A stretch of DNA of 64,000 bases from Erigeron canadensis (taxonomy: Eukaryota > Streptophyta > Magnoliopsida > Asterales > Asteraceae): contig NC_057768.1 in assembly GCF_010389155.1 (NCBI RefSeq), positions 46,789,633 through 46,853,632 of the forward strand, in the 5' to 3' direction. Position numbers and translations under genes: made by a program. This document shows positions 24,549 through 35,803 of the stretch, piece after piece. A model generated the notes under the pieces. The model ran no database searches and was not told the DNA's origin. It saw only the letters and a list, made by a program, of their open reading frames with translations. Within the stretch, counting starts at the first letter, position 1. Every line of letters begins with the position of its first letter.

Positions 24549-26092
24549 GAGTTAATTACAGAAATCATCTCTGTTGTGGTACCTAACTTGCAGGTTTTAT
24601 CCCTAACTTTTATAAATTACACTTTTAGTCCAAAAAACTTTGTTCCATCAACACTTTTGGTCCTACCCCTTAGTGTCCGTTTAAAGAGTGATCACGTGCC
24701 AAGCACATGATAGGTATTTCAATCTTTTTCCTACAAAAGTGTAATTAACTCAAATATCTTTTAATATCATCATCATCATTATTTCAATGTAGATTTTGAA
24801 ACCAATAATAGATCTACAAATTGAGATTACAAACAATGAAATGATATAATCTAGAGACTTGAAATCTTCAAAAACAATATAAAAATAAACATATACATAC
24901 AAAATCCCATGTCAAAATCTGTCGGACACACAAACATAGAACACAAAATTTTCATATATGTATGTATATATATGTGCATATACATACATGAAACATGTTG
25001 ACTACCGCTGCAAACTGCAACAAAACACAATCAATTACTACTGTTGTATCTTTCAACAACCACTATCGGTCCCGTCGCTACACCTTTTAACAACCACCAC
25101 CATTCTTGTTGGGGCAACCTCCAAAGACCATTACCCATACCATCTAAAACCCCAAAATTCATTTTCGACCACAACCATCCTAAAATTGATCTGTTATATA
25201 TATATATATATATATATTCTCAAGGGGGACAATCAAATAAGAACAGTTTTAAAATAAGAACGGTGAGAACACTTAAAAAACATCATTTTGATGCATTAAA
25301 AGTCTATAAAACTAACATAGTGCTTAACTAATTATCATTATTTAAATGTTTAACAACACATTGATCCGTCAAAATCGAAAAAATCACGTTTTTTGGTGGA
25401 TGCATTCTTTTGAAGAATATGCATCCAAGATGGATGCACAAAACAAAAAACATGATTTTCTTGATTTTGACAGGCCAATGTGTTGTTATACACTTAATTA
25501 ATGATAATTAGTTAAGCACTATATTAGTTTTATGGACTTTTAATGCATCAAAATGATGTTTTTTAAGTGTTCTCAACGTTCTTATTTTAAGACTGTTCTC
25601 ACTGGAGTGTTACCCATATTCTCAATATATTTATAATATGTATATTTGATATTGAAAGATGATGATACAGAGTATTTAGATTTAGATGTATGTATGAGCA
25701 GATTGTTATAGATATAAATGTATTTAAGGGTTCATAAATTTTGTGATGGTGGTGGTAATATGATGTATTGAAGGATGGATGGATAGATATATACATGTAC
25801 TTGTACTAGATATAGATATAAATGTATACAGACTATAGATATATGGAAGATGATGATGATGATAGGTGAAAGAATTTAGAGTTAATTACAGTTTTACTCC
25901 TTATGTTATAAAAGAAGACCAAAATGCCCATCACGTGCAAATCACGTGACATGGTTTTAAACGGACGTTTATGGCCAGGACTAAAACTATTGACGGAACA
26001 AAGTTTTTTAGACTAAAAGTGTAACTTATAAAAGTTAAGGATGAAACCTGCAAGCTGGGTACCACGACAGAGATGATTTCTGTAAATAACTC
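24549..26092. mobile_element. Mutator-like (MULE) element with ~200-bp inverted repeats
   Basis: GAGTTAATTACAGAAATCAT and its near-complement at 26,073-26,092 open long terminal inverted repeats. The repeats include ACACTTTTAGTCCAAAAAAC and a CAAAGTTT...GGAAC region on both sides. The 9-mers TATAATATA (24,540-24,548) and TATAAGATA (26,093-26,101) match at 8 of 9, the duplication length expected of Mutator elements. The interior carries a separate foldback unit and no transposase frame, so the copy is non-autonomous. Confidence 0.85.
25224..25609. mobile_element. long foldback MITE nested in the MULE
   Basis: Arms of about 110 bp, containing AACACTTAAAAAACATCATT and GCATTAAAAGTC, are inverted nearly perfectly around a centre with TGCATTCTTTTGAAGAATATG. 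A (TA)n tract abuts the left side. Such a structure could form a very long RNA hairpin if transcribed. Ends are approximate (TCTCAAGGGGGAC and GTGTTACCC regions). Confidence 0.7.
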
Positions 26093-26756
26093 TATAAGAT
26101 AATTAATTATAGATTTTTTTATTTTTAATTAAAAAAATATAGATTATAGAGGATTAATTAGGATTGAAAATTAGGCTCAGGGAGGGAGATTACGAGTGCC
26201 AAGTATAACCCCAACCTGCTCTTTAATTATATTATAGATTCTGTATAATTATTTATACAACATAATAATTAATCATTTTAGTTGTATTTTTAAATTTTAA
26301 GTTTAAAATACATGAATTTTAGTATCTTATCATTTTATTTAGCCCTTTGCTTATAATAGTTTTCATAGAGCGTCTTCGACTTGTAGGACGGAGGACACTA
26401 TACGCATAGAGCGTCCATTTGGTGCATCCTTGATGAAAAGTCCCCTGGAAGAAGCTTGAAGACTTTTGAGAGGTGGGACCAAAATGCAAGGGAGACGGGG
26501 GGGGGGGGGGGGGGGGGGGGGAAGAGAGAGAGGGAGAGAGAATGTAAAGAGGTGGGACCAAGTTTTGAAGATTTAACACTTGCCTTGTATGATTTGAGCT
26601 TGACAGTTATTCGTTTTATGTATCAAAAAAGTTAAATGTTGAACTTTAAAATATTGAAAACAATTATTTTTAAAGATAAAAAAATTTGCATAGTACATTT
26701 TTTGTTTAACAGTTACTTTAACAGGTCTTAACAGGTACCCAATTGTCAGCCTTAGT
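26093..26756. other. spacer with a 25-base poly(G) run
   Basis: No gene. A run of 25 G (26,497-26,521) lies in GGTGGGACC-bearing text that repeats on both sides of it (about 26,472 and 26,551), followed by (GA)n. The GGTGGGACCAAA duplicate may mark the ends of a small degraded repeat. Confidence 0.5.
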
Positions 26757-27010
26757 ACTCATATGTCCGGGCGATGCGACAATGCGGTATTGATGACGGC
26801 GGTGACGGGTGGTGATGGTGGTGACAGCGATGAGGAGTGACGGCGACGGTAATGACGTGGTTATTAATATAAAAGTAATTATTATAAAGGAAAGTATCGT
26901 ACTTATTTTAAGGGTATGTTGTAAATAATTTTATTAAGGGTATTATAGATATATTAGGTGAATATGTTTAAATTAATAAATGAATGAGATAAGTAATTTG
27001 GATACATCAA
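26757..27010 (-). mobile_element. degraded Helitron fragment
   Basis: A GCGATGCGAC...GGCGGTGACGGGTGG core and the AT-rich TTATTAATATAAAAGTAATT continuation match the Helitrons at 24.1 and 42.7 kb. The 3' end reads CATATGAGT rather than CTAGT and the 5' end is lost. Confidence 0.5.
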
Positions 27011-27181
27011 GTTATTCTTTGAAAAAATAAACTAAACTTTGATTCTGTTTCCATCTCTAAATATAAAATTTATAATTTCATTCTTATTTTATTTGTTTTA
27101 ATTTTATGTATCCCAAATAAACTATGCTATTTATAATATGCAACTTTCATATCCAAACCATATATGTTGATTATCGTAAAC

Positions 27182-27345
27182 TTTTTTTTTTTTTTTAAAG
27201 ATGTGGATCATTTGCTCGTAACAGGGGATCTAGCTTACGTTGTCTTAACCGATTGCGCGCTAGAGAGCTCCCTCACCCTGAATACCTAGTAGAAGGAGAA
27301 ACTCCCAACTAAACCGCCTGAAGGCATGACATTTAATTGGCATAA
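27182..27345 (-). mobile_element. possible SINE 3' part with poly(A) tail
   Basis: On the minus strand a moderately GC-rich tract (GAGGGAGCTCTCTAGCGCGC, GTAAGCTAGATCCCC) ends in a run of A. That is the shape of a retroposed short element. No clear pol III box A/B is seen in this part, so the family call is weak. Confidence 0.35.
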
Positions 27346-27609
27346 AACCCTACCATTATCGTAACTCAAATTTATTTTATAACTAATTGTTAATCTAATA
27401 TATTATATTTTATATTATAAATATCTATTTTTTCTATATATTTTCTTTATTTATTAATCTTATTTTAATTTAACTATATTTATTTGATTTTATTTATTTA
27501 TACTTAAGTGTAAATAGACAAGTTTTTGATTTTTACATATTTATGATTATATTTACTTTGTGAAGTAAATATAAATTGATGAATTTTGAAAAATATTAAA
27601 TATTACATT

Positions 27610-27780
27610 CTATAATGTTCAATTGCCTAAATTACACGTATGCCTGTAAGCTAGGACTCTCGAAAACCCCCTATTAATCCACCTTACAAATGTGAGAAGT
27701 GAGACTCGAATACAGGTGAATCATTTCAAGGCCAAATACCTGCCACCAACCCCATTGGCCATATTAAATACGAGTAAATT
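27610..27780 (-). mobile_element. possible tRNA-derived SINE head
   Basis: On the minus strand a GGTTGGTGGCAGG (box A-like) and TATTCGAGTCTC (box B-like) lie about 45 bp apart. GAGAGTCCTAGCTTAC further on loosely matches the piece at 27,182-27,345. It could be the 5' half of the same element, split by AT-rich DNA, or a second copy. A tRNA gene is excluded because no cloverleaf can be drawn. Confidence 0.35.
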
Positions 27781-29580
27781 TTAATTAACACAATCTTTCA
27801 TGTGGTTAATATGTTCATAAACTCGTAGATATATTTTAAGAATTTAAAGTAGTACAAAAACATATAACTCATAATGTACCTTTATTTAAGCTATATGTGA
27901 CAATATTTTAATGACTATTATTGAAGGAACCCGAAATTTATAAATAGAAGAGTATCGCATGATAAAAAGTGAAAATGTGGGATGAAGTTTTCGACAAGAA
28001 TCCCTATATATCTGCAGATTATGCTATTATTTCATACTACAAAATAAGAAAAGGGCCAAAAGCGAAAAGCATTAAAAAAAAAAAAAAAACCCCACCACTA
28101 AAAGGGGGAGAAAGTGGATTCATTGACACCAAAAGCAGATTTTATATATATATATATATATATATATAAAGTTAAGTTATTACGAGAACTAAATAATTGT
28201 CGAGAACCATGAGAACCAAATAATACGAGGACAGTTTTGTAATTTAATAGAATTTAAATTAGAGCAATGCTAAATAACAAAATCCCATAGATATCTCTTT
28301 GGTCACTACTGTAAGTGTTAGATTGCAACCATAATTGTCATCAAAACACACAAAAAAAAACCTTTTAAAATATTAACTCTTGACCAAATTAAATTAAAGT
28401 GTTCCAACGTAATCATCGCCAGCCATTACTTAGTTTTCTTTATTTTTTATCTATTTCTACATCGTCAGTTATAACTCTCGACTTTAATTTTCATTTTAGC
28501 TATTAAATTCTATAAGTGCTAAATAATTAACTGAGATATCATATAAAATGTTAGACAGTTAATTAACTTGCTTATATTCTATTAAAAAATAAATAAGACT
28601 TGGATAAATTTTTATGGAAAGTCATATTAAAAAAAACTATTAAATCACATCGCACAATTAATATATATTAAAGAATTTTTATTGAAAAAAAAGAGAAGAA
28701 ATGTTTATATGTGCAAATTAGATGTCCACATATGTACACTTACACGCATGTGTACATTTCACATGTATGCGCATGTGTATATATAAAACTATAATTAGAT
28801 ATGCACATGTGTACGCATGTGTATATTTCACATGTATACGCTTTATATATCGAAAATAATTTTTAGAAAAAGTGATTTGTTAAAAAATGTTGTAAAGTTA
28901 TTGTATGTATACATGATGAAGTCACACTAGTTTATATGTGCACAGAATTAAATATATTAGTAGAAATTTTGATATTATTCTTATGTGCACTTATCTAATG
29001 TTTATATAAGACTATAATTGTTCATTTGTAAATGCAAGACACTAATGATAAAGACTTTTGTTTAAAAAACTTAATCTTTGTATTAGTAGTTGAATATAAT
29101 TGTTTTAATCTTTTTGTAAACATTAGTTATCCTAAAAGAAATACACACTTGAAAATTCTGGGGAATTTTAATTTCATTCACAATAAGAAATTTTTTTAAT
29201 ATGGTATAAGTGGCATGTCGTCAAATGCCGTAAAGAATCGTATTACTACACCTTTAAAAATAACATGAAACTTTTATTAGCAAAATTAGTAAATAAACTA
29301 AAATGTTCAAAAAAAAATATAAATAAACTAAAAGGAATTTAAAATAATAAATATGGTCAATTAACTACGGACGAGCCTTTGAAAGCGGAAACATAATCTT
29401 CAAATTCGTGAGTCGTGACTTCCGTTTTCTAAAATATATTCCATTTATACCCTTTTTTGCATTTTTAATTTTAAAGTATTCAAAATAATTACTTAAATAT
29501 CATCAAAACATTTTAGCCTTTGATTTAATTAATCCATTGGATAAGATTAGTTCTCAAAGTTCTTGACATTTGTTGGATAA
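27781..29580. other. AT-rich spacer with purine-pyrimidine repeats
   Basis: No gene. A (TA)n run lies at about 28,143-28,168. Alternating CATGTGTACGCATG-type sequence repeats at 28,730-28,845. The open frame at 27,969-28,169 ends inside the (TA)n run and is not credible. Confidence 0.5.
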
Positions 29581-29782
29581 GGTTGAGTATTGTAAAACAT
29601 TTATTAAAGTAAATAAATAGGACAAAATCTTGATGCTTAGATCATGGTTAAATTGATATACGAAAATACACGAAACAATTGATGCATGATGATTTTTATA
29701 ATGCACGGTGATTTTCAATAAAGAGAAAATATATTGTTTTATTTGTTTTACTTTAATACTTGTTTTATTTTACCTAAAACTT
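29581..29782. mobile_element. TA-associated foldback MITE, family B, copy 1
   Basis: The left arm TGTAAAACATTTATTAAAGT is inverted as ACTTTAATACTTGTTTTATT at the right. Inside are ATCATGGTTAAATTGAT and GATGCATGATGATT. (TA)n follows on the right and separates it from copy 2. Confidence 0.65.
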
Positions 29783-29808
29783 ATATGTGTATATATATAT
29801 ATATATAT

Positions 29809-29997
29809 GGGTTGGGTTGTAAAACAAGTATTGAAGTAAAACAAATAAGGCAAGATCTTGACCCTTAAGTCATGGTTAAATTGATCCATGAAGATTCACG
29901 GAGCAATTGATGCATGGTGCACAGTAATCTTCAGTGAAACAAAATCTATTATTTTATTTGTTTTACTTTAATACTTGTTTTATTTTACCTAAAACCT
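29809..29997. mobile_element. TA-associated foldback MITE, family B, copy 2
   Basis: GGGTTGGGTTGTAAAACAAG and the complement of TTGTTTTATTTTACCTAAAA form the ends. The body is a close relative of copy 1 in the same orientation (GTCATGGTTAAATTGAT, ATTGATGCATGGTG). (TA)n tracts bound both sides. Confidence 0.7.
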
Positions 29998-30050
29998 ATA
30001 TATATATATATATATATATCCAAATAAAAATATATGTATATATAAGTGTA

Positions 30051-30439
30051 GGGATGGGTTAAATTAGGGACTCCTTAATTTAGGGACCATCAAGGACTGT
30101 AACTTACACACGTGTAAGTTCTAACTTAAATGTGTAAGTCGTGGTGGCGGTGGTCGCCGTCTCCGGAGGATCATGGTGGTGGTCGGAGATGGTGGTGGTG
30201 GTGGTGGTGATGGTGGTTGTATAACTTACACATGTGTAAGTACAATGTAAGTACAATGTAAGTTGTACTTACACATGTGTAAGTCGTAGTGGTGGTGGTC
30301 GCCGTTGCCAGAGAATTATGGTAGTGGTCGGAGATGATGGTGTGGTGGTAGTGATGGTGGTCGGAGATGATGAAAAATGAATGATTGAGAAGTGTCTCTA
30401 ATGGTCTTTAAAATAAGGAGTCGCTAATTTAACTTTTCC
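30051..30439. mobile_element. TA-associated foldback MITE with duplicated core, family C
   Basis: GGGTTAAATTAGGGACTCCT and the complement of AGGAGTCGCTAATTTAACTT are the ends, with GGTCCTTGATGG-like text following in each arm. The core is an imperfect direct duplication: ACTTACACATGTGTAAGT palindromes and a GGTGGTGGTCGCCGT-GGTCGGAGATGATGG block occur twice. TATATAA lies just outside the left end. Confidence 0.65.
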
Positions 30440-31410
30440 TTATAAGTCTAACACCCATAAGATTTAGAAGATGTTAATAAATAAAATGACACTCAAAACG
30501 ATTTAACTTCTTTTTGTAGTAATCAAGTAATGAGAACATAATTCGTGATAAGCCTATGACATCAAATATGTATGAACTAGAAGTGATGGAAAGAACAAAT
30601 TAACTTGTGGCAAATTACATACTCTTTATATTCAATTGATGATCGAGCAGAATAATAATTATTAACTTCACAATACCTATTTATTTCTAATTTTATTTTT
30701 TGGATCGAAATCAATAATTATCACTTTAATACAACCCCCCACGTTTTAATTAATGGATCCATTGTAGTAAAAAAAAAAGGAGGAGGAGGTGTCAATGTAT
30801 GACTATATGTTACAGTCAATTCTAAGGAAACATCATCAAACAACGTACTAGATAACAAACAGGTAGTAAAAGTCATTGGTCTTTATCTTTGAACGTTAAA
30901 AAAAAAAACCCATCAGTGACCTTACATTAAATTAATTAATTAAATGGTGTATGGCATCTACGATGAAGAGAAGAGCACGGAATATCTATCTATCTATCAA
31001 TAAACTAAAACAGAATTAACATGTTTTTGAAACGATAAGTGGCGTAATCTTTGATCGACACGTGTCATTTTAATTTATTTATTTTATCAAATTAGCTTTT
31101 CTAATTGTATATAGATTCAATTTCCTTATTAGACTTATAATTAAACTCCAACTCTTGGCTTATAAATAAAAAACACATTATAACCTTATTTGATTATCGT
31201 TTTTTCATTAATAAAATTATCTTTTTTTCTTTCTCAATTCTTCAACTCCTATTACTTTAACTTCGATCATCAGTTTACTTTAACCACCATTTTTTTTTCT
31301 GCTCACGAATCATGTATGATGCAGATTTAAATTTCTTTTTGATACAATTTATATAGCTACCGTACATCTTACGAGTATTACTATATTAGGACTAGTAATG
31401 ATATATATAT
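30440..31410. other. AT-rich spacer
   Basis: No gene or element with clear ends. A CTATCTATCTATCAATAAAC at about 30,985-31,005 resembles a Helitron 5' end, but no matching 3' end was found. Confidence 0.45.
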
Positions 31411-31591
31411 GGGAAAATGGAATATAAGGTTGTCCGACACTTAATCTTAGGTGTGGAACCCCTCACATACTAATATTTTATTATTTATTGTTTAATGAAT
31501 AAATGTTTGGGTCCCATGATTTTTATGGTTTAAAAAATTAATATGTGAGTGACCGACATTTAATTAAGGTACCTAACAACCTTATATTCCC
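31411..31591. mobile_element. foldback MITE, family A, copy 5
   Basis: This copy shows the ends cleanly: GGGAAAATGGAATATAAGG at the left, CCTTATATTCCC at the right, with TATA directly outside on both sides. Arms: GTCCGACACTTAATCTTAGG and ACATTTAATTAAGGTACC. The TTTGGGTCCCATGATTTTTA core is shared with the other copies. Confidence 0.8.
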
Positions 31592-31599
31592 ATATATAT

Positions 31600-31790
31600 G
31601 TGAAAAGAGAATATAAGATTGTCCGACACCTAAGCTTAGGTGTGGAACCCCTCATATACTAATACTTTATTATTATTTTTTATGAATAAATGCATGTGCC
31701 CCCATGATTTTTATGGATTAAAAAAACAATATATGAGTGTTCCACACCTAAGCTTAAATACCCGGCAACCTTATATTCGTATCTCCTCAA
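31600..31790. mobile_element. foldback MITE, family A, copy 6
   Basis: It starts about 8 bp after copy 5, across a short TA stretch, in the same orientation. GTGAAAAGAGAATATAAG and CTTATATTCGTATCTCC are the ends. The CACCTAAGCTTAGGTG palindrome is perfect in the left arm. Confidence 0.75.
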
Positions 31791-31864
31791 AATAGGTTGG
31801 ACTCATTTTATCTTTTTCTTAGGGGATGGTCCCATATATATATACCATATATATATATATATAT

Positions 31865-32053
31865 GAGGGATGAGAATATAAGACTGTCGGGTATCTAAGC
31901 TTAGGTGTGAAACACTCACATATTGTTTTTTAATCCATAAAAATCATGGGGGCCCATGCATTTATTCATTAAAAAAAAAATAATAAAATATTAGTATGTG
32001 AGGGGTTCCACACCTAAGCTTAGGTGTCGGACAACCTTATATTCCCTTTTCCC
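31865..32053. mobile_element. foldback MITE, family A, copy 7, inverted
   Basis: It lies in opposite orientation to copies 5 and 6: GATGAGAATATAAGACTGTC at the left, then TTATGGGG-complement core, then GTCGGACAACCTTATATTCC at the right. Long (TA)n runs abut both ends. Confidence 0.75.
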
Positions 32054-32599
32054 TATAATATATATTTTATATATATATATATATATTGACAAGTCAACTT
32101 GGAGACTTTGGTCAACAGCTTCTAATCTTGGTTTGTCTTTCTACGAAGAAGAGAAGATCACTGAAATAACTATATCCTTATTTATTACTGTATAAATGTA
32201 TAAGGTTTTTTTTTTTTTTTTTGAAGGTTTATTACTCGTATAATGTATTTAATTTAATGAATGATGATATGTTTAAAATTTGGATTTAGACACATGTACG
32301 TTAGCTTTTTTTTTTTTTTTTAGATCCACGTACGAAATTATGCTCTTGTGTTATTATTTTTCAAAATTTAATATTTAACGTGACTTTTAAGAGTCTATCT
32401 TACACATATATTATCACTTTTTAAAATATCATTTCTATCCTGAAACAGGAAGTTCACTCATATGCTTTTACTTTTGTATTAATATTGCACTATATTTATA
32501 TCATTTTAAATAAATAATAATAATAATAAATTTGATTATGATTGGTACAAGCTTTTCAAGAGTTTTAGCTTTTTAATTTGAATAAAAAGCTCTTATTAT

Positions 32600-33243
32600 A
32601 TTAAAAACTTTATTTGGTAAGCATTGGTTGTAGCTTTTATTTTAATATTAAAAGCTTTTATTTGGAACGCTATATCAATGAACGTTCAAATGAAGATGTA
32701 GCTTTTGAACTTCAAATTTACACAAACACCCTTATTTTGACTCATGCAATACCCTACGACTCTTCTACAGAGTATTATCATTCATCTATCTTTTAGGATT
32801 TTATATTCTTTATAATAATTATAATAATAAGCATGCTTATTCTAACGATCTTTTAGTAAAAACATCACATTTCTATTTTTCATCAATATCATCTTTGTGT
32901 CAATTTGCTTTACGTACAAACAACACACAAATGTTTTTGAAGTTCTTGTATATTTAATTCCGATTATTACAAATTTAATATTATTACGATTATTATATTT
33001 TTAAGCTTTGCCGTTATATTGTCTAGAAATATTCTACACTTAAAAGACTACAAAGTAAATAACCATCTAAAGACTACAACAAGCATGAGATAATTTTTTG
33101 TCCTTTTTGTCATTTTGTAATTTCAAGTTACAGCTACACCTACAGAGTCAAACACCTTTAAAAAATAAAAGTTATAGCTAACAGCTTCACTTAAAAGATA
33201 CAACTATAACTAAAAGCTACAACTAGTTTTAACAAACATACCC
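32600..33243. mobile_element. possible degraded MITE with AAAGCTACAAC arms
   Basis: TTTGGTAAGCATTGGTTGTAGC on the left and GCTACAACTAGTTTTAACAA on the right are imperfectly inverted, with AAGCTTTTA-type words between. The style is that of elements with a GTGTTTGGTA end. No duplication was found and the left edge is unclear. Confidence 0.3.
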
Positions 33244-34458
33244 TTTATATACTACGAGTATTAATTTTCATTAAAAAACTACACAATATATGCGCATCCA
33301 TTCATGTTTTAAGCCCGTCTATGGGTTAATACTTCCCGTGTCTTGTTTTTTCATTTATTATTAATCATTTGGGTATCTACCACTATATATATAACAAGGT
33401 GTTAAATTCATTCATAAATAAACAAGAATCATTAGATGGATTTCATCTATGATTTAGAACCATTAGATCATATTTAATTATTTCATCTTTATTAGATGAC
33501 AATATTAATACTTATACTTTTTAAACTATACAAAAAAATCCCCCTTTATATTTAATTTACACTTTTTGATTTTTCATCACAAATTTACACTTTTTACCCA
33601 ATAATTTTAATATAATATAATCAATAGATTAATAGCTAATATATATCTTAATAATAAAATAATACTATCTATCTTATATCTTATCCAATAGAATAATAGT
33701 TAATATCATATAAAAAAACTAAAGTATATTTTAATTTGAAATATTTAAGATATGTTTCATATAAAATATATAGATCAATTTTCTATTAATAAAAATATAG
33801 TAAGCTATATTTTAAACCATAATAAAATAAAATTGAGTATTAATAAGGTCATAACACCCTATATCTACAACATATATATATATATATAATGTCGGGTTTA
33901 GAAATTATCAACGACAGTGTTAAGAAAATGGAGTTTAGCTTAGGTGAGTGACAACTTTGGGAATGTCAACCTTTAACATTGATCTGCAATTTTGGAGCAT
34001 GTGGTGACGGAAAAGTTACGCTCTATTAAACAACACAAAATAAATTATCAAAATTAATGATATATAATTTAACTTCTAAATATGCATGACCATTTGGATT
34101 ACTATTATAAAGGATTTTGAAAAAAATATAATGTTTTTACATATAATTATATTATCAATGTACTGTACAATTACCTAAACAAAGAAAAAACCTTTTTTCC
34201 AACCTTTTTTCCCCCTATTTTTATTAAAAATAGAACAACTTAAAATTTTTATTCTACCATTAGAGAGGTTTATCTTAAAAATAATGTTTCCAACCAAATA
34301 ATGTATTTCTAAAAAAGAGGCCCATGACAACAAAGTCAATGTTTATATGTATTCTTTATTTATTAATATTTTAATTGTAGGAACAAAATTATTCTTTTTT
34401 TAAATAAGAGCCCTAAGAATGTCGATAACATGAATAAAAAGAATGATATGTTATTCAT
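33244..34458. other. AT-rich spacer
   Basis: No gene, RNA gene or well-bounded repeat was recognised. A short (TA)n run occurs near 33,870. Confidence 0.5.
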
Positions 34459-34703
34459 ACTAAACGTATACCCACGCGATGCGGTGACATTGGCGATATG
34501 ATAGTTGTGACGGGTGGTGGTGGTTACGACGGGTGATAGCGGAGTCAATGCTAACAGAGTGGCGACCGTAATTTTTTGATTTAAAATGAATAGCGTAGTT
34601 ATTTTACAAGCCTGGGTTGGAAATTGTATAAGGTTTTTTGGTAGATTAATGGTTAGATGTGATGAAAGTAAAATGTTTAAGGGCATGTTATTCTTTCATA
34701 AGG
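34459..34703 (-). mobile_element. degraded Helitron
   Basis: On the minus strand a CGCATCGCGTGGGTATACG stretch precedes TTTAGT, a one-base variant of the CTAGT end. GGGTGGTGGTGG words and an AT-rich body follow as in the other copies. The 5' end is not definable. Confidence 0.45.
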
Positions 34704-35595
34704 GCTGAAAAATTTGAAAGGAAAAAAAAAAAAGTAAAAATGCTTTGTTAAGAAGTTAAGAAAAGTGGAACCTTTTTTTTTATTTGGAACTTATGTAACA
34801 ACAATTGATAAACCTGTCATTATTAATAAAATATATAAATATTTCTAGATATAATAGATATAATGTAGGCCAAATTATTGTCGCAATTTTTATATTCTCT
34901 TTAAGTTGCATGTGAAATATTGTTGGCTTGTATTGTCAAAAATAAACTTTGGAAGGTCAACATCAACAACATATATGATAAGGAATGCTATTAATAATGG
35001 TATGAAGCTTTAATTACTAGTGAGTGATTGTTATGTATTTATGAAAAATATTTATCAAAATAACTATTTTAACATCACATGAGGGTCTTAGGCCTAGGAA
35101 GACTCATATTACAATCCTGAGAGGGCAAAGTTTAGTTTTATTAGTTGTCGTGTTGTTTGGCGGATTATTAAGATGTTTTATTCCCTTCATGGTTCCTTAG
35201 AAATTTGAATGACGTTTTGCTCGAAGGACGTAGGGGCCGCTAAGTAAAACGAAAAACTGTAGACAGTTCAAACATTCAAAAAAATAAAAATAAAAAATAA
35301 AAGAAGTCACAATACAATGCAAAATATATTTCAATAATTAAATAAGTATACATTAAAAAATTACAATATAAGTTTTCTATTAGAAGAATACATAGATCAA
35401 TTATTTTTGAATGGTAACATATTTTCAAAGTATCTATCATCTTTAACCCTTTATAAAAAGTATTAAATTAAGACATTAAGCATTTTTTTCCCTTAAAATA
35501 TCTCTTTCAGCATATTTATGATCAATTAAATCTTCGACACTCATCAAGAAGTAATAACCTTCTTTTAATTTAATGGCTCACTTGATTCCTTTACA
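34704..35595. other. AT-rich spacer
   Basis: No supported feature; only short frames. Confidence 0.5.
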
Positions 35596-35660
35596 CATGG
35601 TGACAGGACTAGGCTCGATAAACCAAAAATGCCAATTTTTAAAAAAATTTTTTTACACCC

Positions 35661-35803
35661 CACTGCGCCGCAGTGGAAAGCCTCAGCCGTAAAAGAGAAA
35701 ATGCCCTACTGCGCCGCAGTGGGTTTGACACACCAACAAAAATTCTTTACGTGGGATTTCACTGCGCCACAATGGGCAAAACCACCCCCACTGCGCCGCA
35801 GTG
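35661..35803. repeat. four CACTGCGCCGCAGTG quasi-palindromes
   Basis: Copies start at 35,661, 35,707, 35,760 and 35,789. Two are perfect 7-bp arms around a single C, one differs at its first base, and one (35,760) has two substitutions. They lie near the 3' (U5-side) end of the minus-strand LTR. Confidence 0.8.

Noticed and set aside
26319..26579. Minus-strand frame with a proline run
   Set aside because: The proline run is the translated poly(G) tract; no homology or splice context.
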